A DNA stretch of 64,000 bases from a beta proteobacterium KB13 (GTDB taxonomy: Bacteria; Pseudomonadota; Gammaproteobacteria; Burkholderiales; Methylophilaceae). Position 1 is the first letter of the stretch. The number at the start of each line of letters is the position of its first letter. Position numbers and translations under genes: made by a program. The stretch spans positions 1,107,400-1,171,399 of the forward strand of contig DS995299.1 in assembly GCA_000156155.1 (NCBI GenBank). The letters are read 5' to 3'. Below are positions 20,377 through 30,100 of the stretch, piece after piece. The notes under the pieces are model-generated. The model searched no databases. It saw nothing but the letters and a program-made list of their open reading frames with translations, and was not told the origin of the DNA.

Positions 20377-20739
20377 ATGAATAACGATAAATTGCTACTA
20401 ACTAAGGATCACATTTGGATAAAACCTTTAGAAGGTAATCGCATTCAGGTCGGTGTTTCTGACTACGCTCAAGATTTACTAGGGGATATTGTATTCATAG
20501 AACTGAAAGAAAATGAGCAAATTTCATCTGGTGACCCCTTTGGTGTCATCGAGTCAGTCAAGACAGCATCTGACCTTGTTAGCCCCTGTGACTTAAAAAT
20601 TACTAGGATTAACTCAGAATTATTAGATAACTTAACGGATGTTAATGACCGTCCATATGAATCATGGATTTGTGAAGTTGAAGCTCTGAGCAGCTATGAG
20701 ACGATGAGTATCGATGAGTATGAAAAGTTGGTTGGTTAA
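20377..20739 (+). CDS. gcvH: Glycine cleavage H protein, orphan
   Basis: 120-residue lipoyl-carrier protein. The fold marks are LTKDHIWIKP, VGVSDYAQDLLGDIVFIEL, and the lipoylation site ESVKTASDLVSP with the target lysine. ATG at 20377 was chosen because an earlier in-frame ATG (20332) would add a hydrophobic stretch not seen in the family. No gcvT or gcvP is nearby, so it is either unlinked from the rest of the complex or works in another lipoyl role. Its stop codon overlaps the holC stop on the opposite strand. Confidence 0.9.
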   Translation: MNNDKLLLTKDHIWIKPLEGNRIQVGVSDYAQDLLGDIVFIELKENEQISSGDPFGVIESVKTASDLVSPCDLKITRINSELLDNLTDVNDRPYESWICEVEALSSYETMSIDEYEKLVG

Positions 20740-21155
20740 TTAGCTGCATCAGTTAATTTAACCTCATACCCACATTCTCTGATTTTTTTTAGGCGTTCCC
20801 GTGCACTTGCTTTTTCATTATCCGACTTTAATACCAACTCAATACTCTTTTCATAACGGCTAAAAAAAGAGCATTCCTGACCTGACACGTTTATCACAAG
20901 CTCATCAAAATATTTATTGAATTGGCTGCCGATTAAAAAGTTTTCACTCGGCTGGACGTCCGATGAGAGCTTTTCACTCCATATAATATTGGGAAAAAAA
21001 CCAGGGTTCATCCACAAAGAATCAGATAGCTCATGACTTGTTTCTGTGTTATCACAAAAAATTATTGTCCTCTGATTCTTGTATCGCTTATCTAAAATTA
21101 GCGCCAAACCTTCTTTGTATGAATCTAAGTTATAGATAAATTCTATTTGGGTCAT
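20736..21155 (-). CDS. holC: DNA polymerase III chi subunit
   Basis: 139-residue HolC-family protein linking the clamp loader to single-strand-binding protein. The N-terminus [28 protein letters not shown], and [17 protein letters not shown] match the family course. It is directly downstream of pepA (overlap 4 bases), the usual pepA-holC pair. The C-terminal tail is somewhat longer and charged. Confidence 0.86.
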   Translation of the reverse strand: MTQIEFIYNLDSYKEGLALILDKRYKNQRTIIFCDNTETSHELSDSLWMNPGFFPNIIWSEKLSSDVQPSENFLIGSQFNKYFDELVINVSGQECSFFSRYEKSIELVLKSDNEKASARERLKKIRECGYEVKLTDAAN

Positions 21156-22630
21156 TTGCTCTTTAAGCGACTCAGCAGAAATTCTGATAAAAGATTCACA
21201 GGCCTACCAGTTGAGCCTTTTGCTTTACCTCCAGAAATCCATGCAGTTCCTGCAATATCTAAGTGTGCCCAGTTGTATTTCGTTGCAAAACGAGACAAAA
21301 AGCATGCTGCTGTGATACTACCTGCAGCGCGTCCACCAATATTCGCCATATCAGCAAAATTACTGTCCAGTAATGGCTGGTATTCATCCCAAAGCGGCAT
21401 ATGCCATGCGCGGTCATTTGCTTTTTCACCTGCGTTGATTAACTCACTTGCCAAAGAGTCTATATTTGAATATACCGCACTTGCTTCATGACCTAAAGCA
21501 ATAACGCAGGCCCCTGTTAATGTTGCAACATCAATCACTGCATCGGGTTTATACCTTTCAGCGTAGGTTAGAGCATCGCATAGGATCAATCTTCCCTCAG
21601 CATCAGTGTTCAAAATCTCTATCGTTTGTCCAGACATGCTGGTCACGACATCCCCTGGTTTAACAGCCAAGCCGTCAGGTAAATTCTCACAACTGGGTAC
21701 CAGGGCCACAATATTTAATGGAAGGTTTAATTTCCCAACTGTATGCATCACGCCCAGCACTGTAGCAGCGCCACCCATGTCCCATTTCATTTCATCCATA
21801 TTTAATCCAGGTTTTAAGGATATTCCACCTGCATCAAATGTGATTCCCTTGCCAACTAATACTATAGGTTTTTGACTCTTATTACCCTTCATGTGCTCAA
21901 GAACAATAAACTTTGGCTCTTCACGACTTCCTCTTGCAACTGATAAAAATGATCCCATTTTTAACTTGTTAATTTCAGCTTTGCCAAGCACTTTAACCTT
22001 CATCTTATTGTCTTTGGCTATTTTTTTTGCCACTGACCCGAGGTAAGTTGGGGTGCAATAATTTGGTGGTAAATTACCGAGGTCTTTAGTTAGGTTTGAC
22101 CCCTCACCGATAGCTTGCCCAAGCTTGAGGCCCTGTTTTGCTTCTTTTAGATACTTGGAATTTAGATGAATGATATTCTTTACGACAGCCTGGGTAGCTT
22201 TCTTGCTTTTGACTGCATTGATTTTGTAGAAATTATGCAAAGAGGCTCTGACATACAACTTAACAACCTCCTCCACTGCAACTTCAGTTCCAGCAAACTT
22301 ACACAAACACATCTGAACCGTCTTAAAGGACAGTTTTGATAAATGTGTAAACGTCTTATTAAAAATCTTACCCAATCTTTTGATATTCACACTTTTAAGA
22401 TCACTGACACGGACCAAAAGATATTGCCTTGAACCAGTCGAATCATTAAGAATATTAGTATCGCCTTCAGAATTACCCAGAACATCTTTTTTCAAAGATT
22501 TTTTAACAAGAGACTCGTCTACCTCATTGATACCATTTCCGTTGATAAGGTTATTTTTATCATCAATTGCTAATATGATAATATCCGATGAATGGGTAAT
22601 TTTTTCGGTTGAGGTAATATCAAATTTCAT
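21152..22630 (-). CDS. pepA: Leucyl aminopeptidase (cytosol aminopeptidase)
   Basis: 492-residue M17 metallo-aminopeptidase. The catalytic C-terminal half carries [30 protein letters not shown] and the signature [14 protein letters not shown], which supply the two-metal ligands, Lys and Arg. The N-terminal half is the usual variable domain. A Shine-Dalgarno AAGGA precedes the ATG at 22630. Only 16 bases separate this start from the divergent lptF start, so promoters must lie in coding sequence. Confidence 0.96.
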   Translation of the reverse strand: MKFDITSTEKITHSSDIIILAIDDKNNLINGNGINEVDESLVKKSLKKDVLGNSEGDTNILNDSTGSRQYLLVRVSDLKSVNIKRLGKIFNKTFTHLSKLSFKTVQMCLCKFAGTEVAVEEVVKLYVRASLHNFYKINAVKSKKATQAVVKNIIHLNSKYLKEAKQGLKLGQAIGEGSNLTKDLGNLPPNYCTPTYLGSVAKKIAKDNKMKVKVLGKAEINKLKMGSFLSVARGSREEPKFIVLEHMKGNKSQKPIVLVGKGITFDAGGISLKPGLNMDEMKWDMGGAATVLGVMHTVGKLNLPLNIVALVPSCENLPDGLAVKPGDVVTSMSGQTIEILNTDAEGRLILCDALTYAERYKPDAVIDVATLTGACVIALGHEASAVYSNIDSLASELINAGEKANDRAWHMPLWDEYQPLLDSNFADMANIGGRAAGSITAACFLSRFATKYNWAHLDIAGTAWISGGKAKGSTGRPVNLLSEFLLSRLKSK

Positions 22631-22634
22631 ACAG

Positions 22635-22640
22635 TATCCT
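22635..22640 (+). promoter_or_regulatory. Candidate -10 element for a leaderless lptF transcript
   Basis: TATCCT lies 6 bases before the lptF ATG in a 16-base divergent gap with no ribosome site on this strand. The same bases read on the minus strand form the pepA ribosome site, which weakens the case. Confidence 0.2.
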
Positions 22641-22646
22641 TAATAA

Positions 22647-23753
22647 ATGTTATATCAAAATAAATTAAAAAATGAGTTGTTTTACAACTCTCTCTCAACA
22701 ATACTTATCCTTTCCGGTATCGTTGTGGCTCAACGTGGTGTTGTTGTTTTCAGGCTAGCGTCGAAAGGTATTATACCCAATGATTCAATACTGACTATAT
22801 TGGTTTTTAGTCTAATTAAATATCTACCCATCTTACTCACTCTCACACTCTTTCTAACAATTTTATTAACGTTGAGTCGATGGTTTAGAGACAGCGAGAT
22901 GATGATCTGGTTCAGTTCAGGTTTAGGCTTAACCAGTTTCATCAGGCCTATTCTTTTCTTTTCACTACCAATAATTTTATTGATAGGTTTTCTTAGCCTT
23001 TATCTAAGCCCATGGGCAACTCAAAAATCTGAGGAATATAAGGCTGGTCTAAAAAATCGGGATGAACTGGCAACCATTTCACCAGGCTCATTCAAAGAAT
23101 CAAAAAGCAAGGACAGAGTTTTCTACGTTGAGGGTTTTGGTGACTTAGGTTCAAAAGTAAAAAATGTTTTTGTTCAATCCGAACAGAATGGAAAACTAGG
23201 GATCATTGTCTCCAATGAGGGAAGTCGAGTATCAACAAGTACTGATAAAGATGAATATATTGTCCTTAAAAAAGGAAAGCGTTATGAAGTCAATCATGAA
23301 AATAATAATTTCACAGAAATAAAGTTTAATGATTACGGTTTTTTAGTCGAAAGAAAATTACCTCCCATCATTGATGTGAATCAGGTCGAGGCGATGCCAA
23401 CAGCACTTCTTCTTTTAACAAATACAAATCGTGAGATTGCAGAATTTGTCTGGAGAGTATCTCTACCTTTATCCGGAATAGTCTTAATAATTTTAGCAAT
23501 ACCATTGAGTTTTATAAACCCAAGGTCAGGAAGGTCGGCCAATATAATCATCGCAATTATGATTTTTGCCATCTATAACAACCTTATGGGAGTCACTCAG
23601 AGTTATATCAATCTAGGCAAATTAAATCCTTATGTTGGCGGGGCAATTGTTCACGTGCTTATTATTAGCATTGCAAGCTATTTGATGTTAAGAAGAAATT
23701 TAAATCTTCCACTACTCCCTTCAAAAGTGAGAAACCTTAGACTCAAGAAATGA
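22647..23753 (+). CDS. lptF: LPS export permease LptF
   Basis: 368-residue inner-membrane permease (YjgP/YjgQ family) of the LptB2FG lipopolysaccharide extractor. Three helices precede and three follow a periplasmic beta-jellyroll, here about residues 130-260. Visible marks are IKYLPILLTLTLFLTILLTLSRW, LYLSPWATQKSEEYK and, after the domain, the membrane stretch IVLIILAIPLSFINPRSGRS. Its end overlaps lptG by 4 bases. Confidence 0.95.
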   Translation: MLYQNKLKNELFYNSLSTILILSGIVVAQRGVVVFRLASKGIIPNDSILTILVFSLIKYLPILLTLTLFLTILLTLSRWFRDSEMMIWFSSGLGLTSFIRPILFFSLPIILLIGFLSLYLSPWATQKSEEYKAGLKNRDELATISPGSFKESKSKDRVFYVEGFGDLGSKVKNVFVQSEQNGKLGIIVSNEGSRVSTSTDKDEYIVLKKGKRYEVNHENNNFTEIKFNDYGFLVERKLPPIIDVNQVEAMPTALLLLTNTNREIAEFVWRVSLPLSGIVLIILAIPLSFINPRSGRSANIIIAIMIFAIYNNLMGVTQSYINLGKLNPYVGGAIVHVLIISIASYLMLRRNLNLPLLPSKVRNLRLKK

Positions 23754-24817
23754 AACTCGCAAAATATATTAATTTTGAATTTTTTATCAATATTAGCCTT
23801 GTGGCAATTGGCTTAGTATTTTTATTTGCTTTTTTTGACTTTTTGCAAGAAATCGGAAATCTTAATTCTGGCAAATATGACCTCTCAAAAATTATTGTAT
23901 TCATTACCCTCAGTATGCCTGGTCATTTATATGAAATTATTCCTCTATCTTGCCTAATAGGGGCGATGTTTACGGTAGGCCAATTATCAGGAAATTCAGA
24001 GCTAGTGGTTATGCGAACCAGTGGGATGTCTATTTTACAAATTGCATCATCACTTATTATCGTTTCATTATTCTTTGGTGTTTTGACTTTTATGGTAGGC
24101 AATTTGATTACCCCCGTCAGTGAAAAAAATGCCCAACAAATTAAAATAAGCTCTACCGATGGATCAGTTACTACAGATTTTAAATCTGGAGTTTGGATGA
24201 AGGATGGCAATAATTTTGTGAACATTGAGAATGTTCTTCCAGATGCATCATTGAGAAATATTCATATTTATGAATTCGATAATGACTTTTCTTTACGATC
24301 GATTGTTGATGCTGAGAAAGGAAGATATGAAAATGGTATCTGGGAGCTCGAGAAAATTAAACAATCATTTATTCTTGATGAAGGCTTTGATGTTAAAACG
24401 CTTCCATCAGGCACATGGAAATCGATGATAAAACCAGAAATGATGAATGTATTACTCATCTCACCTGATCGAATGTCAATTTTTGACCTGAATGATTTTA
24501 TTAATTACCTGAAAAAAAATAATCAAAAAACATCAAGGTATGAAGTGTCATTCTGGGAAAAAATTATTCAACCCGTGATGCCCATCATTATGATTTTATT
24601 TGCTGTGCCATTTGGTTTTTTCCAGGAGCGATCTGGAGGTAAATATTTAAAAATGTTTCTAGGGATAATTTTTGGGATTATTTATCAGATCATGAATTCA
24701 ATGATGAGACACATTGGAGTGCTCAACGACTGGGAGCCCATCATTACTGCCATCATTCCATCAATTGTCATCTTGGGAATTGCTATTTATTTAATGTTTT
24801 ATTTTGAACGACAGTAA
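23750..24817 (+). CDS. lptG: LPS export permease LptG
   Basis: 355-residue partner of LptF with the same layout: N-terminal helices, SMPGHLYEIIPLSCLIGAMF, SELVVMRTSGMS, a periplasmic domain (about residues 115-265), then the C-terminal helices with PFGFFQERSGG. It works with LptF and the ATPase LptB, encoded at 44293, to pull LPS from the inner membrane toward LptC and LptA, both also in this window. Its 3' end overlaps the RDD gene on the other strand by 35 bases. Confidence 0.95.
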   Translation: MKLAKYINFEFFINISLVAIGLVFLFAFFDFLQEIGNLNSGKYDLSKIIVFITLSMPGHLYEIIPLSCLIGAMFTVGQLSGNSELVVMRTSGMSILQIASSLIIVSLFFGVLTFMVGNLITPVSEKNAQQIKISSTDGSVTTDFKSGVWMKDGNNFVNIENVLPDASLRNIHIYEFDNDFSLRSIVDAEKGRYENGIWELEKIKQSFILDEGFDVKTLPSGTWKSMIKPEMMNVLLISPDRMSIFDLNDFINYLKKNNQKTSRYEVSFWEKIIQPVMPIIMILFAVPFGFFQERSGGKYLKMFLGIIFGIIYQIMNSMMRHIGVLNDWEPIITAIIPSIVILGIAIYLMFYFERQ

Positions 24818-25187
24818 TCAAATTTTTTGTCCTAAAGTCATGCAAGAATCTATCTTTTAAAAAAAATATTGCTAAAAAATTTAATGGGAAAAAAAACCAA
24901 AAAAAAGTTACTTTAATGTATCTAAGAATTAAAAATTTGTAGGATTTGTGTTCAAAATTTAATCTTAAACTCCACGCTCTCATAGGGAGTGTCTGGCCAA
25001 ACCTCTTCCAGCTATAAATAAAATAGAATCCCCAAGCAATCCAAATAAGAAACTGATGTAAAAATCTTAGGATATTATTTTCCAACCTATCAAAAAATAT
25101 CAAAAATACAAATCCAGCAATAAAAGCAATGGCTAGGAGGATTAATAATTCGTAAATTAAGACAATAAAAATTTTTAAATAAAACAT
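24783..25187 (-). CDS. RDD-family small membrane protein
   Basis: 134-residue protein with two N-terminal hydrophobic helices, a third near residue 100, and the RDD-domain stretch FGQTLPMRAWSLRL, followed by LILRYIKVTFFW. The family is named for Arg-Asp-Asp; this member keeps the arginine and has later Asp residues (FLKDRFLHDF). Function is unknown for most members. ATG at 25187 is preferred over an upstream TTG. It lies 11 bases after the small membrane gene and antisense to the lptG end. Confidence 0.75.
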   Translation of the reverse strand: MFYLKIFIVLIYELLILLAIAFIAGFVFLIFFDRLENNILRFLHQFLIWIAWGFYFIYSWKRFGQTLPMRAWSLRLNFEHKSYKFLILRYIKVTFFWFFFPLNFLAIFFLKDRFLHDFRTKNLITVVQNKTLNK

Positions 25188-25198
25188 TATCAAAAAAA

Positions 25199-25474
25199 TT
25201 ATTTGGATTTAATTTTTTTTATCTCAACAAAGATGGGAATAAAAATTAGTGTTGCTAAGCAGCCGATAAATGTTCCCCAGGCAAAATCGATTGCAATGGG
25301 TGTTCCTCCTAAAAAATCACTTACCGCATTACCTATACCTGCACCAAACACAGTTCCAATTCCTTTATGAAAATACTTTGGTAGATATTTTTCTATACTC
25401 AGTCCAAATAGTGCGCCCATAATTAAAACTCCGTTATCGATGATCCCAAATATAATTCCATCAAAAAAGTGCAT
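25199..25474 (-). CDS. Small glycine-rich membrane protein of unknown function
   Basis: 91 residues that I do not recognise as a named family. There are two hydrophobic segments: about residues 5-25, then a glycine-rich GIGTVFGAGIGNAVSDFLGG linker, and 63-83. The end is lysine-rich (KKIKSK), probably cytoplasmic. A clear ribosome site, AAGGA, sits about 7 bases before the ATG, so it is likely a real gene. It is co-oriented with the RDD gene downstream. The role is unknown. Confidence 0.72.
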   Translation of the reverse strand: MHFFDGIIFGIIDNGVLIMGALFGLSIEKYLPKYFHKGIGTVFGAGIGNAVSDFLGGTPIAIDFAWGTFIGCLATLIFIPIFVEIKKIKSK

Positions 25475-25529
25475 ATTTTTTCCTTGTAAGTAAATTAAGA
25501 AATGCTAATCAATTATAATTACTATTACT

Positions 25530-26065
25530 ATGAAGCAAAACAATTTTTTTAGTGCTAACGGCTGGTATTCGGGGTGTAAACATCTGGCCTCTCCAAATTT
25601 TAATTCTAGACCTGTAAACACTCTAGTACATATTATTGTGATTCACTCTATTAGCTTGCCTCCAGGTATCTACAACAATAATTACATCGAAGATTTTTTT
25701 CAAAATCAGTTAGATATTGATGCACATCCATATTTTAAGGAAATTAAAGATTTAAAAGTCTCCGCTCATTTCCTGATAAAAAGAAATGGGGAGCTAATTC
25801 AATTTGTCTCATGTAATGATCGTGCATGGCATGCTGGCGAATCAAGTTATCAAGGAAAAGAAAACTGCAATGATTTTTCAATCGGCATTGAACTTGAAGG
25901 TGACGACGAAACCCCCTTTGAAGATGATCAATATATTAAACTAATAGAGTTACTCGGATGTCTGAAAAAGAATACAATATCAAAGATATTGTTGGTCATT
26001 CAGATATTGCTCCCAGCAGAAAAACTGACCCAGGACCTTTGTTTGATTGGAAAAAAATAAAATAA
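25530..26065 (+). pseudogene. ampD: N-acetylmuramyl-L-alanine amidase AmpD, frameshifted
   Basis: Zinc amidase that recycles anhydro-muropeptides in the cytoplasm. The open frame from 25530 gives a good AmpD N-terminus: VIHSISLPPG (first zinc histidine), HFLIKRNGELIQFVS, AWHAGESSY and FSIGIELEG. After LGCLKK near 25970 the frame drifts into unrelated sequence and stops at 26060. The true C-terminus, IVGHSDIAPSRKTDPGP with the other zinc His and Asp, continues in the -1 frame and ends at 26065, its TAA sharing a base with the next ATG. One A missing from a five-A run (25965-25969) would explain it. As written, the protein lacks two of three zinc ligands. Confidence 0.85.
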
Positions 26066-27138
26066 TGAAACTTAATATACTTGCCATATTTTTAATCTGC
26101 CTGCTGGTGTCGTGCAGCAAAACTGATGAGGCTGAAAACAAAGACAGCACATCAAAAGACATATACGTCACCACCACTAAATCAAAGATAATGGAATTTA
26201 GGTATCAAGAGTCTGCCATCGGAAGTATCGAAGGAATTATTGACCCCACTGTGGCCTCTGAAGTAGCTGGAAAAATTACCAAGATTTTTGTACGTCCAGG
26301 AACAACCGTTGAAAAAGGACAGATCATGGCTGAAGTTGATGGCACAGACACAAGCTATCAACTTTCACTGTCGGAAGCAGAAGTAAAAAAATTACAGGCG
26401 AGGCTAAATAATCAAAAAATTACATATGAAAGAAATTTGAAATTAGTGGATGAAAATTTTATTTCCCCAAATGCTCTCGAAACTATTGAGGTGCAAATAG
26501 AGGAGACGAAAGAGGAGCTCAAATCTGCAGAGGCTCGATTGGGATTAGCAAGACTGAATGACAGTCGCACTAAAATATTTGCGCCAATTCCTGGTAAAGT
26601 GGAAAAGCAAATAATATCAATTGGAGACTATGTAAAAATTGGTGATCCGCTCTATCAAATTATCAATAATAAAAAACTCAGGGCGCATGTTATGTTTCCT
26701 GAAAAGTTAGCCCATATTTTGAAGCCTGGAATTGAGATTACTCTTGAAACACCGACTACTGAATTATCTTACACAACAACAATCCAGGAACTCAAACCTC
26801 AGATTATTGCAGACAGCCGATCTATTGATGTAATTGCTGATATTGAAAAACAAGATGACTGGCAGGCCGGTGCTAGCGTCAAAGGGACCATCGTCTTTGA
26901 TAAGAAGGATTCAGTTTCTGTTCTGGAGCCGTCAGTTGTGTTGAGGCCATCAGGTAGCGTCGTTTACGAAGCAGTTAATGGCAAAGCTATTGCGAGGAAT
27001 GTAAAGACGGGCATCACACAAGATGGATGGATTGAGATAATTGATGGTCTAGAGGCCAATAAAGACATCATTGTCGATGGTGCGGGATACCTAACCAATG
27101 ATGCAAAAATTATAATAAAAGAAAATGACCCTGCCTGA
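26065..27138 (+). CDS. RND efflux periplasmic adaptor lipoprotein
   Basis: 357-residue membrane fusion protein of the HlyD/MdtA-AcrA type. ATG at 26065 gives a lipoprotein signal with lipobox LLVSC, so Cys18 is the likely acylated residue. Lipoyl/barrel-sandwich halves flank a coiled-coil hairpin (about residues 90-150, many Lys/Glu/Leu), with the return strand FAPIPGKVEKQIISIGDYV. It links the RND pump to an outer-membrane channel. It overlaps the pump gene by 14 bases. No channel gene is adjacent. Confidence 0.92.
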   Translation: MKLNILAIFLICLLVSCSKTDEAENKDSTSKDIYVTTTKSKIMEFRYQESAIGSIEGIIDPTVASEVAGKITKIFVRPGTTVEKGQIMAEVDGTDTSYQLSLSEAEVKKLQARLNNQKITYERNLKLVDENFISPNALETIEVQIEETKEELKSAEARLGLARLNDSRTKIFAPIPGKVEKQIISIGDYVKIGDPLYQIINNKKLRAHVMFPEKLAHILKPGIEITLETPTTELSYTTTIQELKPQIIADSRSIDVIADIEKQDDWQAGASVKGTIVFDKKDSVSVLEPSVVLRPSGSVVYEAVNGKAIARNVKTGITQDGWIEIIDGLEANKDIIVDGAGYLTNDAKIIIKENDPA

Positions 27139-30100
27139 AATTTCAATTAGAAGGCATGTCTTTGCCTGGATGATTTCATTTATCTTCATCCTTTTCGGCT
27201 ACATAGGTTACCAAAAGATTGGTGTTGATCGTTTTCCGATGATCGAATTTCCAGTTCTCTCAGTCACAACAACACTGGAGGGAGCCAACCCTGAAATTAT
27301 TGATTCCTCTATTACCAACCTGATTGAAACTGCGGTAAATACGGTAACCGGAATCGAATCGATCAAGTCTCAATCCTCCCCCGGTGTCTCAGTGGTCACA
27401 ATTACCTTTGAATTGGATAAAGATATTGAAGTTGCCTTTAATGAAGTCCAATCCAAGGTTAGTCAGTTAAGTCGAAGGTTGCCTGATGATATTGTCCCGC
27501 CCGTGGTGAGGAAAGTAGAGACAAATGCTAGCCCCATTATGTGGCTCGGTCTAACGGGGGATAGGACCACACAACAACTTAACTTATATGCTAATAATAT
27601 TTTAAAAAAGAAAATTGAGACCATTGATGGTGTCGGAGAGGTTCGGTTAGGGGGGCGACGCGATCGAACCATTCGTGTCAATCTCGACCTGGAAAAGATG
27701 GCATCCCTTAATGTCACTGCTGATGACCTCAAGTCTGCTTTTAGAAAAGAGCATATTCAATTGCCGGGTGGCTATCTAGTTAGAAACCAGTCAGAAAAAA
27801 TGTTCAAGCTTGATCTTGAATTTCATAAGGTAAAAGACCTAGAAAATTTAGTTGTGAGCTATCGTGATAAAACGAGTATCAAATTAAAAGACATATCTGA
27901 TATTGAGGATGGCCTAACCGATTACCGCCAGATAGCGCGCTACAATTTTAACCCCTCCATTGGTCTTGGAATTATTAAGGTGGCAAATTCTAATACAGTG
28001 CAGATCATTGATAAAGTGAAAGAAAAGATTGATACAGAAATTCGTCCCAACCTACCTCCGGGACTCAACCTTGACATATCTACAGATGATTCAATATTTA
28101 TCAAAGAAATGATCAAGTCGCTCATCGATCATATTATTGAGGGAACCCTGTTAGCAGCCCTGGTTGTATTTATATTTCTGCAATCAATTCGTTCAACTTT
28201 CATTATTTCTGCCGCGATCCCTATTTCACTATTTGGCGCAATAGCAGTGATGTATTTCTTTGGGTACACATTTAATAGCATGACCTTACTTGCGCTAATA
28301 CTCTTAATTGGAGTTGTTGTCGATGATGCGATTGTCGTTCTAGAAAATATTTTTAGACATCAAAGAATGGAAAAAAATAATATCGAGGCTGCTATCAAAG
28401 GGAGTCGCGAGGTGGTATTTGCCGTTCTTGCTTCATCCCTTGCCCTAATAAGTATCTTTGCCCCAGTAATATATATGGACGGGATCATCGGTAAGTTCTT
28501 TGAATCTTTTGCAGTTGTTGTCACGGTCGGAATCATTGTATCTCTCTTGGTGTCACTCACTCTCACTCCCATGCTCTGCTCCAGATATCTCAACAAACAA
28601 GATGCTAAAAAAAATTATTTTAATTTTCTAAATTCTTTTTTTGAAAAACTGGAACAAAACTATAAACATTCTCTTCAATATGTATTGAAGCATCGTTTAA
28701 AAATCTTACTGATTACATTACTAATTGTTTTAACGTCTGGATACTTTTTTAAAGCAGCGAAGAAAGAATTTGTCCCAGAGACAGACGAGAGTCGCTTCAC
28801 TGTGACCTTCAAAACTCCACTTGGGTCAAACATGGATTATACCGTCAGCAAATTAATTGAAGTCGAATCCATTATCCAAAAATATGATTCTGATATCGCC
28901 AGCGTCTTTTCATCTGTTGGGCTGGGAAGTCGAGGTCAGGTCAATAGAGGGTATATCAGTATTCGTTTAAAAGAAAAAGGTGAGCGAGAAAGAAGTCAAA
29001 CGGTAATTATGGGGCTGCTTAAAAAAGATTTGGCTTCACTATCTGGGGTGAGGGCCTTCCCCGCAGGCGTATCAATTGCCAGAGGAAATCGTTCGGAAAA
29101 ATTACAATTTTCCCTCATTGGTCCTGGAATTGAAAACGTCTCTAGCTTGGCAGATCAGTTAAATGAAAAATTATCACTTATCGATGGTATGGGTAATATC
29201 GATCTAGATCTCCAGCTTAACTTACCACAAATGATTCTCGATATTGATCGTGATAAAGCAGCCACATTTGGGATATCAGCCGAACAGATTGCAGACAGTA
29301 TATCTATTCTCAGCAATGGCTATGACATTGCAAAATATAATGACGACCCTGGAGATGGGCAACGATATGAGATAAGAGTTAAAGCCAAGGAAGGGTCATT
29401 TGAAAATATTCAGGATCTCAACAAAATTTACGTAAGATCAAAATCGGGTGAGCTGGTCAGGATTGATAATTTTACGAAGTTTAAGGAAGAATTAGGTCCA
29501 GCAATTATAGGTCGAGAAGAATTACAGTATGCAGCCAACTTTTATACCAATCCTAGCATTCCACTTGGAGAGGCTATCGACAATATTGAAAATATTAGTA
29601 ACCAGATCATACCTAGCGAATACTCAATCAAATATTCTGGCCAGGCAAAAGAGTTTAGTAAGACATTTTCAAATATTATCTTTATCTTTTCTCTAGCCAC
29701 AGTTCTTCTGTACATGGTTCTCTCCAGTTTATTTAATTCTTTCTTCCAGCCATTTATTGTGATGCTTGCACAGCCACTGGCGATTATTGGTGGAGTTTTT
29801 CTCTTGTGGCTTTCAGGAAATAGTTTGAACATTTATTCGATGATTGGTCTCGTCTTGCTTGTTGGCCTTGTAGCTAAAAATTCAATCTTATTAGTGGATC
29901 TGACTAACCATCATATCCAAGAGGGTAAAAAAGTAGATGAAGCGTTGATACTCGCATGCCCAGTTCGACTCAGACCTGTATTGATGACATCTTTGACTTT
30001 AATACTTGCTCTCCTGCCGGCAGCATTTGGAGTTGGGGCAGGATCTGAAGAGAACGGACCCCTCTCTGTAGCAATCATAGGAGGCATGATTTCCTCAACG

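Noticed and set aside
20735-20762. Bidirectional terminator GGTTAA/TTAACC at the gcvH-holC junction
   Set aside because: Six mostly A/T pairs around a 16-base loop with no U-run; not convincing.
25960-25975. Programmed -1 frameshift site in ampD
   Set aside because: The run reads G-AAA-AAG rather than A-AAA-AAG in the zero frame, and no clear downstream stem was seen; a simple one-base loss is the plainer account.
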